A stretch of 49,051 nt of DNA. Source: Alistipes sp. Marseille-P5061 (GTDB lineage Bacteria; Bacteroidota; Bacteroidia; Bacteroidales; Rikenellaceae). How positions within the stretch are numbered: position 1 is the first letter of the stretch; every line of letters starts with the position of its first letter. Positions 15,927 to 24,962 of the stretch are shown in pieces. A program made the translations under genes and the position numbers. The stretch lies in assembly GCF_900290115.1 (NCBI RefSeq), contig NZ_LT985750.1, forward strand, positions 32,480-81,530, written 5' to 3'. The notes under the pieces were generated by a model. That model worked only from the letters and a program-made list of their open reading frames with translations. It did no database searches and was not told the DNA's origin.

Positions 15927-17415
15927 AACCGATTTTTTTTGCGAGGTAGGCCTCTCCCACCAGCTCGCTGCAGGTGAGTGCGGCCGAAAGGGTGACGCCC
16001 AGCATGCCGTGGACGTTGAGGTTCTGGCCCGTGAGCAGCAGGTTGGCGATGCGCGAGCGCACGGGGATGAGCGACGATACCGGACGGTTGAAATCCTTCT
16101 GCAGTCCGTAGGCCGACCCTTCGGGCGAGCCCGTCAGGTCGAGGTAGGTGAGCGGCGTTGAGGTGCAGAGCAGCTCGGCCCCGCGGTCGAGCCCCGGGAA
16201 GAAGCGTGCGGCGAAGCGGAGCGTCCGTTCGGCGAAGCGCCTCTTGAAGGCCTCGTAGTCGGCCCCGCGCCTTCCCGAGCGGGTGCCGAACCACGGCTCG
16301 AGGGGCTGGATGCGCATGGGGACCATCAGCGTGACGACGTCGGCCTGCGCCGGCTCTTCGGCCGAGGGCTGCATGCAGAGGAGCACCACGGGGATGTTGC
16401 ACCCCTCGAAGTCGCCCTGCTCGCTCCAGACGTCCGGCGTGTTGTAGAGGTAGTGGTTGCAGTTGCGGTAGGGAAGGGCGCCGGGGCGCACCCGCACGTG
16501 GGCCGTGAAGAGGCCGTAGGTGTAGGGGAGCGACTCCATGCGGTGGAGGAACGAGCGCCGGAGCAGCGGCGTGGGGTCTACCAGGGCGAAGGTCGCCGCG
16601 GGGGCGATGTCCGAGATGACCCACCGTGTCTCGAGTTGTTGTTCGCCGTCGTTGAGCTCCACGGTGCAGACGCTCCCGCCGCTCAGGTGCAGCCGGCTGG
16701 CGCGGGCGTCGCAAAGCAGCTCGCCGCCCGCCGCGCGGAGCACCTCCGCCAGCGCGTCGGCCAGACGCTGCGTCCCGCCGGCGAAGCTGGCCGCCCCCTC
16801 GATGTTCGAGTGGTTGATCATCGCGTGGTGGTAGAGGGGCGACATGTCGCGCCGCCCGCCGTAGAGCGGGGCGCTGCCGGCCAGCACGCGCCGCAGCAGC
16901 GGGTCGCCCACCAGCTCGTCGATGGCCGCGGCGGCCGAGACGCCCAGATATTCGGTCGCTCCGGCCGACAGCTGCCCCCGGCGCAGCACCTCCGGGGCGA
17001 TGGAGCCGCCGATGCGCTGCAGCAGCCGGGCATACGCGGTAATGCCGCTCCGCTCGGCCGGGAAGTCGGCCGCCAGCCCCTCGACGAAGTTGTCGTAGCC
17101 CAGCGCGTGGCGGAAAGTCCGCCCCTCGAGGTGGATGAGGTCGAACCCCTCGGGGTCGAGCCCGCGCAGCGTGATGCGGGGCAGCACGCCGAGGTACTTC
17201 AGATACTGATGCATGGTCTGCCCCTCGCGCAGGCTCCCCACGTAGTGGATGCCCGTGTCGAGGATGCGCCCGCCGCGGCGGAACGACTGCAGACAGCCCC
17301 CCGGGCGGTGGTTCTTCTCCACCACGCAGACCTTCATCCCCTCCTTGGCGAGCATTGCGGCGCAGGTCAGGCCCCCCATGCCGCTTCCGATGACCACCAC
17401 GTCGTAACGGCTCAT
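15919..17415 (-). CDS. CrtI/phytoene-desaturase-like FAD oxidoreductase
   Basis: 498-aa flavoprotein. It begins with the dinucleotide-binding motif VVVIGSGMGGLTCAA (GxGxxG at 10-15) and CVVEKNHRPGGCLQSFRRGG, the hallmark of the phytoene desaturase/retinol saturase-like group. The C-terminal FAD motif is NLLLTGQNLNVHGMLG. This group oxidises, isomerises or saturates polyenes, and such enzymes also recur in Bacteroidota polyene-lipid loci. Its substrate here is presumably the aryl polyene acyl chain. It overlaps the upstream fusion gene by 4 bp and the downstream C45 gene by 8 bp, so co-translation is likely. Confidence 0.85.
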   Translation of the reverse strand: MSRYDVVVIGSGMGGLTCAAMLAKEGMKVCVVEKNHRPGGCLQSFRRGGRILDTGIHYVGSLREGQTMHQYLKYLGVLPRITLRGLDPEGFDLIHLEGRTFRHALGYDNFVEGLAADFPAERSGITAYARLLQRIGGSIAPEVLRRGQLSAGATEYLGVSAAAAIDELVGDPLLRRVLAGSAPLYGGRRDMSPLYHHAMINHSNIEGAASFAGGTQRLADALAEVLRAAGGELLCDARASRLHLSGGSVCTVELNDGEQQLETRWVISDIAPAATFALVDPTPLLRRSFLHRMESLPYTYGLFTAHVRVRPGALPYRNCNHYLYNTPDVWSEQGDFEGCNIPVVLLCMQPSAEEPAQADVVTLMVPMRIQPLEPWFGTRSGRRGADYEAFKRRFAERTLRFAARFFPGLDRGAELLCTSTPLTYLDLTGSPEGSAYGLQKDFNRPVSSLIPVRSRIANLLLTGQNLNVHGMLGVTLSAALTCSELVGEAYLAKKIGYA

Positions 17416-20400
17416 CGCGCACCTCCTTTCGTGAATATGTAGCGCATGTTCGACGTATGGCGTGTGTAGTCCTCGATGCGGAGCGTGAGGCCGAGGCGGC
17501 GGGCCGCCTCCTCCATCCACTCGCCGGTGGGGAAGTGGAGCGTGCCGCACGTCTTGTTGAATCCCAGGATGCGCGTCGACCAGCGCTCGGTCTCCTCCGT
17601 CAGGCGGTGGCGCTTGCGGCGCGAGCGGTCGCCCTCGCGCACGATGATGCAGCCCCCCGCCGTGAGCCGCTCGGCGCAGCGGGAGAGCAGCCGCTCCTGC
17701 TCCTCGGGGGCGATGTAGTGGAGCATGTCGTTGATGATGAAGGCGTCGGCGCGGGGCAGCTCGCAGCGCGTGACGTCGTCGCAGCGGAAGCGGAGCCGCC
17801 CGCCGTGCAGGAATCCGTGTTCGGCCACGGCAATTTTTTCGGCGTCGTAGTCGATGCCGAGCAGCTCGCGCCCGCGGCTGCGGAGCGCCAGCAGGCAGCT
17901 CGCCTGGCCGTAGCCGCACCCCAGGTCGACAATCCTCCCCCGCTCGGGAAGCAGCCGCTCCAGCTCGGCGTAGTTGCGCTCCAGACGGAGCTTGATGCGC
18001 ATGTACCACTCGAGCACGGGCCCCTTGTAGAGGTAGTTGCGGATGACGGCGCGGGCGTAGTAGGGGTTCGCCGCCTCCAGCCGGCAGAGGCGGTCGTACC
18101 CCTCGGCCACCCGCAGGCGGAACCATCGTGCGCGGCTGCGGGCATCGGAGCCCGGCCCACCCTCTGCGGGGGCGACGCGCTCCATGACCAGACAGCTCAA
18201 ATCGCCCCGCTTGATGTAGAAGGGCTGCCGCTTCGAGCAGATGAGCCCCGAGCCGTAGATGGCCACCGGCACCGTGTCGAGCCCCAGCCGTTCGGCCAGC
18301 TGGAAGGCCCCCCGGTGGAAGCGGTGCACCTCCAGGTCGGCCGAGCGCGTCCCTTCGGGGAAGACCACCACCGAGTATCCGTCGTCCACCTCGCGGCGGA
18401 GCTCCTCGGCCAGCCGTTCGTAGCCGCTCTCCGTCGAGTGGAAGCCGGCGAAGCGGACGATGCGCCCGAAGAAGGGCGAGCGCCACACCCAGTGGTTGGT
18501 CACCATGACCAGCCGCGGCGAGAGGCTCAGCAGCAGCAGGATGTCGACGAACGACTGGTGGTTGGCCACCACGACGGCCGGGCGTTCGAAGCGCTCGCCG
18601 CGGGGGTTGATGCGTCGGGTGCGCGTGGTGAAGATGGTGGCCAGGAAGAGGCGGCAGAGGAGGTGGAGCGCCCGGTGGAACCAGGCCTTGCGCCGGCGGC
18701 GCCCCAGCGGCAGCATGAGGAGCAGTGCGGCGTAGAGCTGCAGCAGCAGACACCCCGTCACGAAGTAGAGGAAGGCGTAGAGCGTGTTGGCGAGCGCCCC
18801 GAGCGTGTAGGGGAACCCTCCGCGCGCGGTCTGCCCCGAGATGAACATCCGGAAGAGGATGGGCTGCACCGTGTAGGCGACCAGCACGACGGCCGCCATC
18901 CCCACAATCGAGATGAAGGCGAGCGAGTGGAGCGCCGGGTGGCGGGCGAAGAGCAGTGCGCCGATGCCGGCCACGGTGGTGAAGGCCGAGAAGAAGATGG
19001 CGGTCTTGTGGGCCGCGAGCAGGCGGCGCCCGTCGCGGTACTGGCTCAGCAGTCCGTCCATGATGAAGATGCTGAAGTCGTCGCCCAGACCGAAGATGAA
19101 GGTCGAGAGGATGATGTTGACGATGTTGAACTCGATGTCCAGCAGGGCCATCAGCCCGAGGATGAGCACCCAGCTCATCGCCATGGGGAGGCTGGCCAGC
19201 AGCGCCAGCTCGATGCGCCCGTAGGAGAGCAGCAGCGCGCAGAAGACCAGCGCCGAGGAGATGAGGAGGATGGTGTTGAAGTCGTCGTTGACCACCCGGG
19301 CCATGCGGCTGGCGAAGTAGGCGCGGTCGAGGATGCCCACCTCGGGTATGCGTTCGAGCGAGGCGTAGACGCGCTCCTTCCGGGGTGCATCGACGACGAT
19401 GCGGCTTACGAAGAGGGGTCCGTCGGGGCTCTGGTTGAGCCACTCGCCCAGCAGCGGATGGCGCGCGGCCTCCGTGCCGGCGGGGTCGAAGGGGGTGTAG
19501 TGCCGCTCGAGGAGCCGCGTGAAGGGGGCGAAGGCCTCGGGTCGGAATCCGTGGCGGCGGGCCGCCCCGGCCACGAGCCGCTCCACCTCGGCCCGCTTTT
19601 CGGGGCTCCAGAAGGCCTCCCACGCGGCGATGCGCCGCCGCTGCACCTCCATCGGCACGACGAAGTCGGCCGCCGAGGCCGGTTCGCGCAGCTCCCCGGC
19701 GCGGGCCAACGAGTCGAGCATGCGCTGCGTGCGGCCGTAGGCCTCGGCTGCCTGCTCCGTGTCGGGCGCCGTGGTGACCAGATAGACGTAGTCGTTCGTG
19801 TCGGCGAAGAGCTCCTGCAGCCGCCGCTCGGCCGTCGCGAAGCGCTCGGGCTCGTAGCTCAGCTGCGTCATGTCGCTCTCGAAGCGCACGTCGCCGAAGA
19901 AGAAGAGCCCGACGAGCGTGGCGGCAATCAGGGCGCCGGCCAGCCAGCGGTTCGAGTCGTAGCGGTAGGCGTTCACCCGCTCGATGCGTTCGAGCAGCCA
20001 CCCGGGGCGCCGCACCGGTCCGCCCGAGAGCATGTGGGGGAGGAATACGAGGCAGAAGAGCGTCGTCCCCACCAGCGTGAGGGCCGAGAAGAGTCCGAAG
20101 TCGTGGAGCAGCTGCGAGCGGGTGAAGACCAGCCCGAAGAAGGCGCCGATGGTGGTGAAGCTCCCCACGGTGAGGGGATAGGCCAGCTCGCTCACCACGC
20201 GGCGGGGGTCGTCGGTGTGGTTGCTGTGGGCCAGCATGTGAATCGAGTAGCTGAGGGCGATGCCCATCACGGCGGCCCCGGCGCCGACGGCAATCGAGGA
20301 GATTGACCCCTGGATGAGGTAGACGGCCCCCAGGGCGAAGAGCGCGCCGTAGAGCACCGGCACCATCATGAGGGGCACGGCCCAGCGGTTGCGGAAGACG

Positions 20401-21263
20401 AGCGTGATGACCGTCACGATGAGGAGGAGGGCCACGGTGAGCGTCCCCATCGTGTCGCGCTTGATTTGGCGGGCGTTGTAGACGGCCACCCCCACGGCGC
20501 CGAAGTAGTCGGCCTGCACCTCGAAGCGCTCGGAGGCCGCCTCGAGCTGCTCCTCGAGCAGCGTGACGAGCCGTTCGTTGTCGGCCGTGGCCGACGAGCC
20601 GCCGGCCGGCACGGCGAAGAGCAGCAGCGTCTCGAGCCCCGGGGTGAAGATGTGGTCGTCGTAGAGCTCGTACCCGAGCGAGGTGTCGAAGCGCTGGAAG
20701 CCCGCCATGAGCTGCGTGCCCCAGTCGAGCGGGTCGCGCAGGACGAACTCCCCGAGCGCGATGCCGGCCGGGGAGGTGAGGCGCCCGTAGGCGCGCGCCA
20801 CCGCATGGTCGATGGCCTCCGCCGAGGTGAGCGAGTCGAGCCGCGCGAGCGTGCGGTCGTCCATCAGGGCGGGCAGGTGGTTGTATATCAGCTCGGTGGC
20901 CGAGTCGAGCACCCCCTCGTCGATGCGGTCGGTGATGGATTCGAGCAGCCCATCGTCAACGGCGCTGCGGAGCCCCCGGGCGATTGCGTCGGCCGCCTCG
21001 ACCATCCGCTGCGGGGTGTCGTCCGAGGTCGGGTCGTTGGCCGTGAGCATGATGACGATTTTGTCCTTGATGCGCAGGCTGCGGAAGATGGAGGCCGTCC
21101 GGCGCCCCTGGCTGTCGTCGGGCAGGAACGAGGTGATGTCCTCGGCGAAGCTCAGCCGTGCGGCGAACCACCCCATGACCAGCGTGCTGAGCGCGAGCAG
21201 CGTCCAGAGCAGCGCCCGCCGGCGGTGCAGCAGGTCGTAGAGCGATGTGAAGAGCCTATTCAT
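17412..21263 (-). CDS. Trifunctional MMPL exporter / PlsC acyltransferase / SAM methyltransferase
   Basis: 1283-aa three-domain fusion. Residues about 1-830 are an MMPL/RND-type transporter with two sets of membrane helices around periplasmic domains (SFAEDITSFLPDD after the first helix; DDFSIFIMD in the second half). Residues about 885-1040 are a lysophospholipid acyltransferase domain with NHQSFVD (His902, Asp907) and FPEGTRS. Residues about 1100-1283 are a class I methyltransferase (VDLGCGYGQAS, GIDYDAEKI, INDMLHYI). The fusion suggests one machine that acylates, methylates and exports a lipid-linked product. MMPL exporters, acyltransferases and methyltransferases all belong to the aryl polyene gene set. 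No frameshift is seen; overlaps are 8 bp upstream and 4 bp downstream. Confidence 0.9.
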   Translation of the reverse strand: MNRLFTSLYDLLHRRRALLWTLLALSTLVMGWFAARLSFAEDITSFLPDDSQGRRTASIFRSLRIKDKIVIMLTANDPTSDDTPQRMVEAADAIARGLRSAVDDGLLESITDRIDEGVLDSATELIYNHLPALMDDRTLARLDSLTSAEAIDHAVARAYGRLTSPAGIALGEFVLRDPLDWGTQLMAGFQRFDTSLGYELYDDHIFTPGLETLLLFAVPAGGSSATADNERLVTLLEEQLEAASERFEVQADYFGAVGVAVYNARQIKRDTMGTLTVALLLIVTVITLVFRNRWAVPLMMVPVLYGALFALGAVYLIQGSISSIAVGAGAAVMGIALSYSIHMLAHSNHTDDPRRVVSELAYPLTVGSFTTIGAFFGLVFTRSQLLHDFGLFSALTLVGTTLFCLVFLPHMLSGGPVRRPGWLLERIERVNAYRYDSNRWLAGALIAATLVGLFFFGDVRFESDMTQLSYEPERFATAERRLQELFADTNDYVYLVTTAPDTEQAAEAYGRTQRMLDSLARAGELREPASAADFVVPMEVQRRRIAAWEAFWSPEKRAEVERLVAGAARRHGFRPEAFAPFTRLLERHYTPFDPAGTEAARHPLLGEWLNQSPDGPLFVSRIVVDAPRKERVYASLERIPEVGILDRAYFASRMARVVNDDFNTILLISSALVFCALLLSYGRIELALLASLPMAMSWVLILGLMALLDIEFNIVNIILSTFIFGLGDDFSIFIMDGLLSQYRDGRRLLAAHKTAIFFSAFTTVAGIGALLFARHPALHSLAFISIVGMAAVVLVAYTVQPILFRMFISGQTARGGFPYTLGALANTLYAFLYFVTGCLLLQLYAALLLMLPLGRRRRKAWFHRALHLLCRLFLATIFTTRTRRINPRGERFERPAVVVANHQSFVDILLLLSLSPRLVMVTNHWVWRSPFFGRIVRFAGFHSTESGYERLAEELRREVDDGYSVVVFPEGTRSADLEVHRFHRGAFQLAERLGLDTVPVAIYGSGLICSKRQPFYIKRGDLSCLVMERVAPAEGGPGSDARSRARWFRLRVAEGYDRLCRLEAANPYYARAVIRNYLYKGPVLEWYMRIKLRLERNYAELERLLPERGRIVDLGCGYGQASCLLALRSRGRELLGIDYDAEKIAVAEHGFLHGGRLRFRCDDVTRCELPRADAFIINDMLHYIAPEEQERLLSRCAERLTAGGCIIVREGDRSRRKRHRLTEETERWSTRILGFNKTCGTLHFPTGEWMEEAARRLGLTLRIEDYTRHTSNMRYIFTKGGAR

Positions 21264-22449
21264 GACAGGGTGTTCGTTTCATGAGGGTCATGACGCACCA
21301 GCTCACCGCCCAGACCGCGGCGCCGGCCGCCACGGCCAGCGCCACGCTTCCGGCGAGGTACTGCGCCAGACACTCGGCCATGCGGCGCAGCGTCACCTCG
21401 GCGAGCGTCAGCTCGACGGGGAGCCCCGTGATGCGGCCTCCGAGCCAGTAGCTGCCGTAGAGGATGAAGGGTATCATCGGCGGGATGCTGATGTTCGAGA
21501 AGACGATGGCCACCAGCTTGTTGAGCCGCATGAAGTGGGCCGACAGGCCGGCGAAAATCATCTGGTAGCCCCAGATGGGGAGGATGCCGCAGAGGACGCC
21601 CCAGCCCATGGCTGCGGCCAGCCGGGCGTTGCTCTCGGGCGAGCGGGTGATGTTGCGGCGGATGAAGCGGCGGATGTTTTCGCGCGTGAGTGCGCGGAAG
21701 AAGCGCCACGGGTAGTAGAAGAGCAGCGCCTCGAGCACCAGCACGCTGTTGAGCAGCGAGATGCGGGTGAAGTCGCGCAGCGGGCGGAAGTGCGAGACGC
21801 GCTCCCCGTCGGGGGCGTAGTAGACCCTCACGGGGATGTTCTCCACCTCGACGCCGCGCCATGCGGCGCGCACGATGACCTCGACCTCGAATTCGTAGCG
21901 GCTGCAGAGCGAGCGGAGCCGCCCGAGCTGCCGGAGGGGGTAGAGGCGGAAGCCCGACTGCGTATCCTCGAGGCGGCGCCCCGTCTCGACCAGATACCAG
22001 AAGTTCGAGAAGCGGTTGGCGAAGGTGTTGCGTGCGGGCATGTTGTCGGCCGTCAGGTTGCGCGCGCCGATGAGCAGCGTGTCGGGCCGCCGCTCGATGC
22101 GTTCGATGAAGCGGGCGATGTCGTCGGGGTAGTGCTGCCCGTCGGAGTCGATGGTCAGGGCGTAGCGGAAGCCCGCCTCGCGTGCGGCGCGGAGCCCGCG
22201 GCGCAGGGCGTACCCCTTGCCGCGGTTGCGGGCGTAGGCGATGGTGCGGATGCCCTCCGTCGAGGCGAGCACCTCGGCCGTGCGGTCCGTCGAGCCGTCG
22301 TTGACCACGAAGATGTCGGCGCAGTAGCGCCGCACGCCGGCGATGACCCCGCCCAGCGTCCGGTCGTTGTTGTAGGTGGGAATCACCACGGCGCAGCCCA
22401 GCCTTCGGGCCCGTTCGGCCCAGGGTATCTTCATCTCGGAGTCAGACAT
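21256..22449 (-). CDS. GT2 glycosyltransferase fused to DUF2062 membrane domain
   Basis: 397 aa. The N-terminal family 2 glycosyltransferase (about 18-225) shows VVIPTYNNDRTL, VVNDGSTDRT, the DSDGQHYPDD metal-binding Asp cluster and EDTQSGFRLYP, similar to polyprenyl-phosphate sugar transferases. The C-terminal about 150 residues form a DUF2062-like membrane domain (GWGVLCGILPIWGYQM, FSNISIPPMIPFILYGSYWLGG). Such fusions occur in Bacteroidota aryl polyene-type clusters, so it probably glycosylates the product or its lipid anchor. It overlaps the dehydratase upstream and the fusion exporter downstream by 8 bp each. Confidence 0.87.
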   Translation of the reverse strand: MSDSEMKIPWAERARRLGCAVVIPTYNNDRTLGGVIAGVRRYCADIFVVNDGSTDRTAEVLASTEGIRTIAYARNRGKGYALRRGLRAAREAGFRYALTIDSDGQHYPDDIARFIERIERRPDTLLIGARNLTADNMPARNTFANRFSNFWYLVETGRRLEDTQSGFRLYPLRQLGRLRSLCSRYEFEVEVIVRAAWRGVEVENIPVRVYYAPDGERVSHFRPLRDFTRISLLNSVLVLEALLFYYPWRFFRALTRENIRRFIRRNITRSPESNARLAAAMGWGVLCGILPIWGYQMIFAGLSAHFMRLNKLVAIVFSNISIPPMIPFILYGSYWLGGRITGLPVELTLAEVTLRRMAECLAQYLAGSVALAVAAGAAVWAVSWCVMTLMKRTPCHE

Positions 22450-22810
22450 GCAGGTCGGTGTATGAGGCTTTGAGTTTGAGTACGGTCCGTTCGCGGTCGG
22501 TCACCGTGGCGTCGATGCGCCCCGCGTCGGCGCGGAGGCTGATTTCGAGCTGCTGCGTGAGGCGCGGGTCGACCGGCGCGGTGAACTTGCAGTCGCGCAC
22601 CGCGGCGAAGCGGCAGGGGCGTCCCACCGCCTCCGAGAGCGCCTCGCGCACCATGTCGAGCGTGCAGACGCCCGGGAGCACCGGCTGCCCGGGAAAGTGG
22701 CCCGCAAAGAGCGGGTGGGCGGCGTTGAGCCGCACGCGGAAGCACCGAGCGGCACCCTCGGCGGGGCCGCCTCCGAGTTGTTCGAGCGTATAGAGTTCGT
22801 TGCGCAGCAT
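22442..22810 (-). CDS. FabA/FabZ-like hot-dog 3-hydroxyacyl-ACP dehydratase (ApeI-like)
   Basis: 122 aa, a single hot-dog domain. The active-site region HPLFAGHFPGQPVLPGV carries the catalytic His of FabA/FabZ. The acidic partner, in CTLDMVREAL, is Asp as in FabA rather than the Glu usual in FabZ. It would dehydrate beta-hydroxyacyl-ACP intermediates to create the conjugated double bonds. It pairs functionally with the second hot-dog protein at 28756-29412, as in aryl polyene systems with two dehydratase subunits. It overlaps the glycosyltransferase by 8 bp and follows the LolA-like gene by 19 bp. Confidence 0.85.
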   Translation of the reverse strand: MLRNELYTLEQLGGGPAEGAARCFRVRLNAAHPLFAGHFPGQPVLPGVCTLDMVREALSEAVGRPCRFAAVRDCKFTAPVDPRLTQQLEISLRADAGRIDATVTDRERTVLKLKASYTDLHV

Positions 22811-22829
22811 GGTCGTTCGTGTGAAGGGG

Positions 22830-23465
22830 TCAGTTGGCGTCGAATGCCGCGTCGTCGATGGCGACGTTGAGCCGCTTGCGGCTGAAGCGGTAGAGCGTGT
22901 AATCGCCCGAGGGCTGCTCCATGCGCAGCCGGTCGAGGGTCATGTCCGCGGCGTCGAAGTCGAGCGTGATGGAGCTCACGTAGCGGCGCGCCGCGCGGCT
23001 CTCGGGGATGAGCACCACGCGGTAGCCCCCCTCGCGCGGGGTGACGCTCATGCGCCCCGTCTGGCGGAGCGCCTCGAGGTCGCCCGTCATGCAGGCGCCG
23101 AAAATCGACTGCATCTGGCGGAGCATCGGGTTGGAGTTCATGCGTGCCGTGGTGGTGCGGCCCGCCATGCGGTTGAGGAAGAGCTCCCCGGTCATGACGA
23201 TGCGGTCGCCCGAGTCGAAGTCGAGCGCCATGCGCGCGGGGCGCTTGTAGCGGAAGGTGCCGCTGCGGACCACGTCGTCGGCCAGGACGCTCATGTGGCG
23301 CGTCTCGGTGAAGGCGCAGAGGATGCTCTCGACCGAGCGGCTCCGCGCGGCGAACTGCTCGGCGAAGCGCTCGGCGGCGGAGGCCTCCTGGCCCCGTGCG
23401 GCGTTCGGTGCCGCGACGGCGGCGAGCAGCATGCAGGCTATTGTCAGCTTAGCGAGTCTTTTCAT
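22830..23465 (-). CDS. LolA-like periplasmic lipid/lipoprotein carrier
   Basis: 211 aa with a signal peptide (MKRLAKLTIACMLLAAVAAPNAARG). The mature domain resembles LolA: a FTETRHMSVLADDVVRSGTFRYKRPARMALDF segment, then beta strands ending RMEQPSGDYTLYRFSRKRLNV. LolA-like proteins recur in aryl polyene clusters and are thought to escort the lipid product across the periplasm after export. I chose the ATG at 23465 because MKRLAK gives a clean signal peptide; an ATG 15 nt upstream is possible. It overlaps the deacetylase by 17 bp. Confidence 0.82.
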   Translation of the reverse strand: MKRLAKLTIACMLLAAVAAPNAARGQEASAAERFAEQFAARSRSVESILCAFTETRHMSVLADDVVRSGTFRYKRPARMALDFDSGDRIVMTGELFLNRMAGRTTTARMNSNPMLRQMQSIFGACMTGDLEALRQTGRMSVTPREGGYRVVLIPESRAARRYVSSITLDFDAADMTLDRLRMEQPSGDYTLYRFSRKRLNVAIDDAAFDAN

Positions 23466-24159
23466 AGGCTTCGATGTCAAAAAGTTCGGGCAGGGTCACC
23501 GGCTCGAGGCCGCGGCTCCGCAGCCCCTCGACGAGCAGCCCGACCAGCCGCTCGCTCCCCGCGCAGCGGTCGTGCAGCAGGATGACCGCACCGGGGTGGA
23601 GGCGGCGCAGGATGCGTGCGGCAACCCGTTCGGGACTCTGTCCCATGGTGTCGAGCGAGCGGATGCTCCACCCCACGGGGTCGAGCCCCAGGCGGCGCAC
23701 CGCCCGGGCAATCGTGGGGTTGGTCACCCCGAAGGGGGGCCTGAAGAGGCGCGGCTGCCGCCCCGTGATGCGGTGCAGCACCTCGCCCGTGCGGCACAGC
23801 TCCTCCATGGTGCGGCCGAGGCTGCGGAGCGGGAAGCGCCACGAGTGGGTGTAGGAGTGGTTCCCCACCACATGCCCCTCGGCCACCATGCGGCGCACCA
23901 GCTCGGGATGGGCCTCCGCCCGGGCCCCCACCACGAAGAAGGTGGCCCGCACCCCCTGCCGTGCCAGCAGGTCGAGCACCGCGGGGGTCCGCTGCGGGTC
24001 GGGTCCGTCGTCGAAGGTGAGCGCCACGCGGCGCCCCGCCCTCCGGGCGCGGCAGCGCATGCGCAGGTACCACGAGGCGCGCACCGAGGCCGAGCCCCGG
24101 ACCAGGAGCACGGCCGCAAGCAGCACGGCGGCCGCGATTATGAACGTTGCGCTGCCCAT
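23449..24159 (-). CDS. NodB-fold polysaccharide deacetylase
   Basis: Carbohydrate esterase family 4-type deacetylase, 236 aa. An N-terminal membrane anchor (about 5-22) precedes the NodB domain with motif 1 TFDDGPDP (Asp50, Asp51), motif 2 HSYTH (His101, His105), motif 3 RPPFG and a late LLHD motif. All metal ligands and the catalytic base are present, so it should be active. N-deacetylation of an N-acetylhexosamine attached to the cluster product would fit the neighbouring glycosyltransferase; that is inference. I chose the ATG at 24159 over one 45 nt upstream because it starts directly before the anchor. It overlaps the condensing-enzyme-like gene by 22 bp. Confidence 0.85.
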   Translation of the reverse strand: MGSATFIIAAAVLLAAVLLVRGSASVRASWYLRMRCRARRAGRRVALTFDDGPDPQRTPAVLDLLARQGVRATFFVVGARAEAHPELVRRMVAEGHVVGNHSYTHSWRFPLRSLGRTMEELCRTGEVLHRITGRQPRLFRPPFGVTNPTIARAVRRLGLDPVGWSIRSLDTMGQSPERVAARILRRLHPGAVILLHDRCAGSERLVGLLVEGLRSRGLEPVTLPELFDIEAYEKTR

Positions 24160-24962
24160 TCGATGACGATGACCGTTGGGTTCGTATCCATATAGTTGTT
24201 GCACAGCACGATGCGCCGCACCTCGCTGTTCAGCAGCGGCAGCGCTTCGGCCAGCCGCCGCCCCGCGCCGGTGGCGCAGTCGGGCTGCATCGGTTCGGGA
24301 CGCACCACCCGGTCGGCTTCGAAGCGCCGCATCAGCTCGTCGTCCGACGCGCGGAGCTCCTCCCCGGCCGGGAAGAGCACCTCGGTGATGCAGCCCGCGC
24401 AGCGGGGCCCCGCCTCATTGGAGAGGAGCAGGAAGAGGGCCCCCTCGCCATCCGCGTGGCGGCGCCAGAGCCCCATGCGCTCCATGATGCGGTGCTGCGC
24501 GGGGGTCTGCTCGTCGGCGGCCCCCAGCAGCAGGTGGTGCGCCTGCCCCTCGTCGAGGAGCATCGCCGCGTCGAGCAACGCCGACTCGAAGCTGTAGCCC
24601 CGGTGGGCGTAGGTCATGTTGTAGGCGCGGTTGCCGCAGAGCAGCGCAATCTGCGCCCCGAGCGTGTTGAAGGTCGACTGGATGAAGGGCGTGGGGTTGA
24701 GCAGCTCCTCGCGCTGTTCGACCATCGTACGCAGGAATTTCTCGCTGTCGCCCAGACAGCCGAACCCAGTGGCGGTGATGATGGCGTCGACCTGCGCGGG
24801 GTCGACCCCGCTGCGGCGCAGCGCGGCCATCGCCGTGGGTACGCCCATGCGCAGGAAGCGGCTCATGCGTCGCCGCATGGCTGCCGAGGGGACCAGCTCG
24901 GCGAAGGGGGGCTGCTGCTCGTCGTGGAGCGCATGCCCGTTTATGTAGCAGCGGCACTTCAT
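24138..24962 (-). CDS. Cys-less ketosynthase-like chain-length factor (ApeC-like)
   Basis: 274 aa, shorter than a full ketosynthase. The N-terminal condensing-enzyme half is recognisable (DAIITATGFGCLGDSEKFL, NPTPFIQSTFNTLGAQIALL). At the place of the catalytic Cys the sequence reads TYAHRGYSFES, so Cys is absent and the protein should not condense on its own. This matches the chain-length-factor partner of type II systems. It lies directly downstream of an intact ketosynthase with a 4-bp stop/start overlap, implying a KS:CLF heterodimer that sets polyene length. Confidence 0.82.
   Translation of the reverse strand: MKCRCYINGHALHDEQQPPFAELVPSAAMRRRMSRFLRMGVPTAMAALRRSGVDPAQVDAIITATGFGCLGDSEKFLRTMVEQREELLNPTPFIQSTFNTLGAQIALLCGNRAYNMTYAHRGYSFESALLDAAMLLDEGQAHHLLLGAADEQTPAQHRIMERMGLWRRHADGEGALFLLLSNEAGPRCAGCITEVLFPAGEELRASDDELMRRFEADRVVRPEPMQPDCATGAGRRLAEALPLLNSEVRRIVLCNNYMDTNPTVIVIEWAAQRS

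Noticed and set aside
17457..20306. Plus-strand open frame of about 950 codons
   Set aside because: Antisense shadow of the trifunctional exporter gene.
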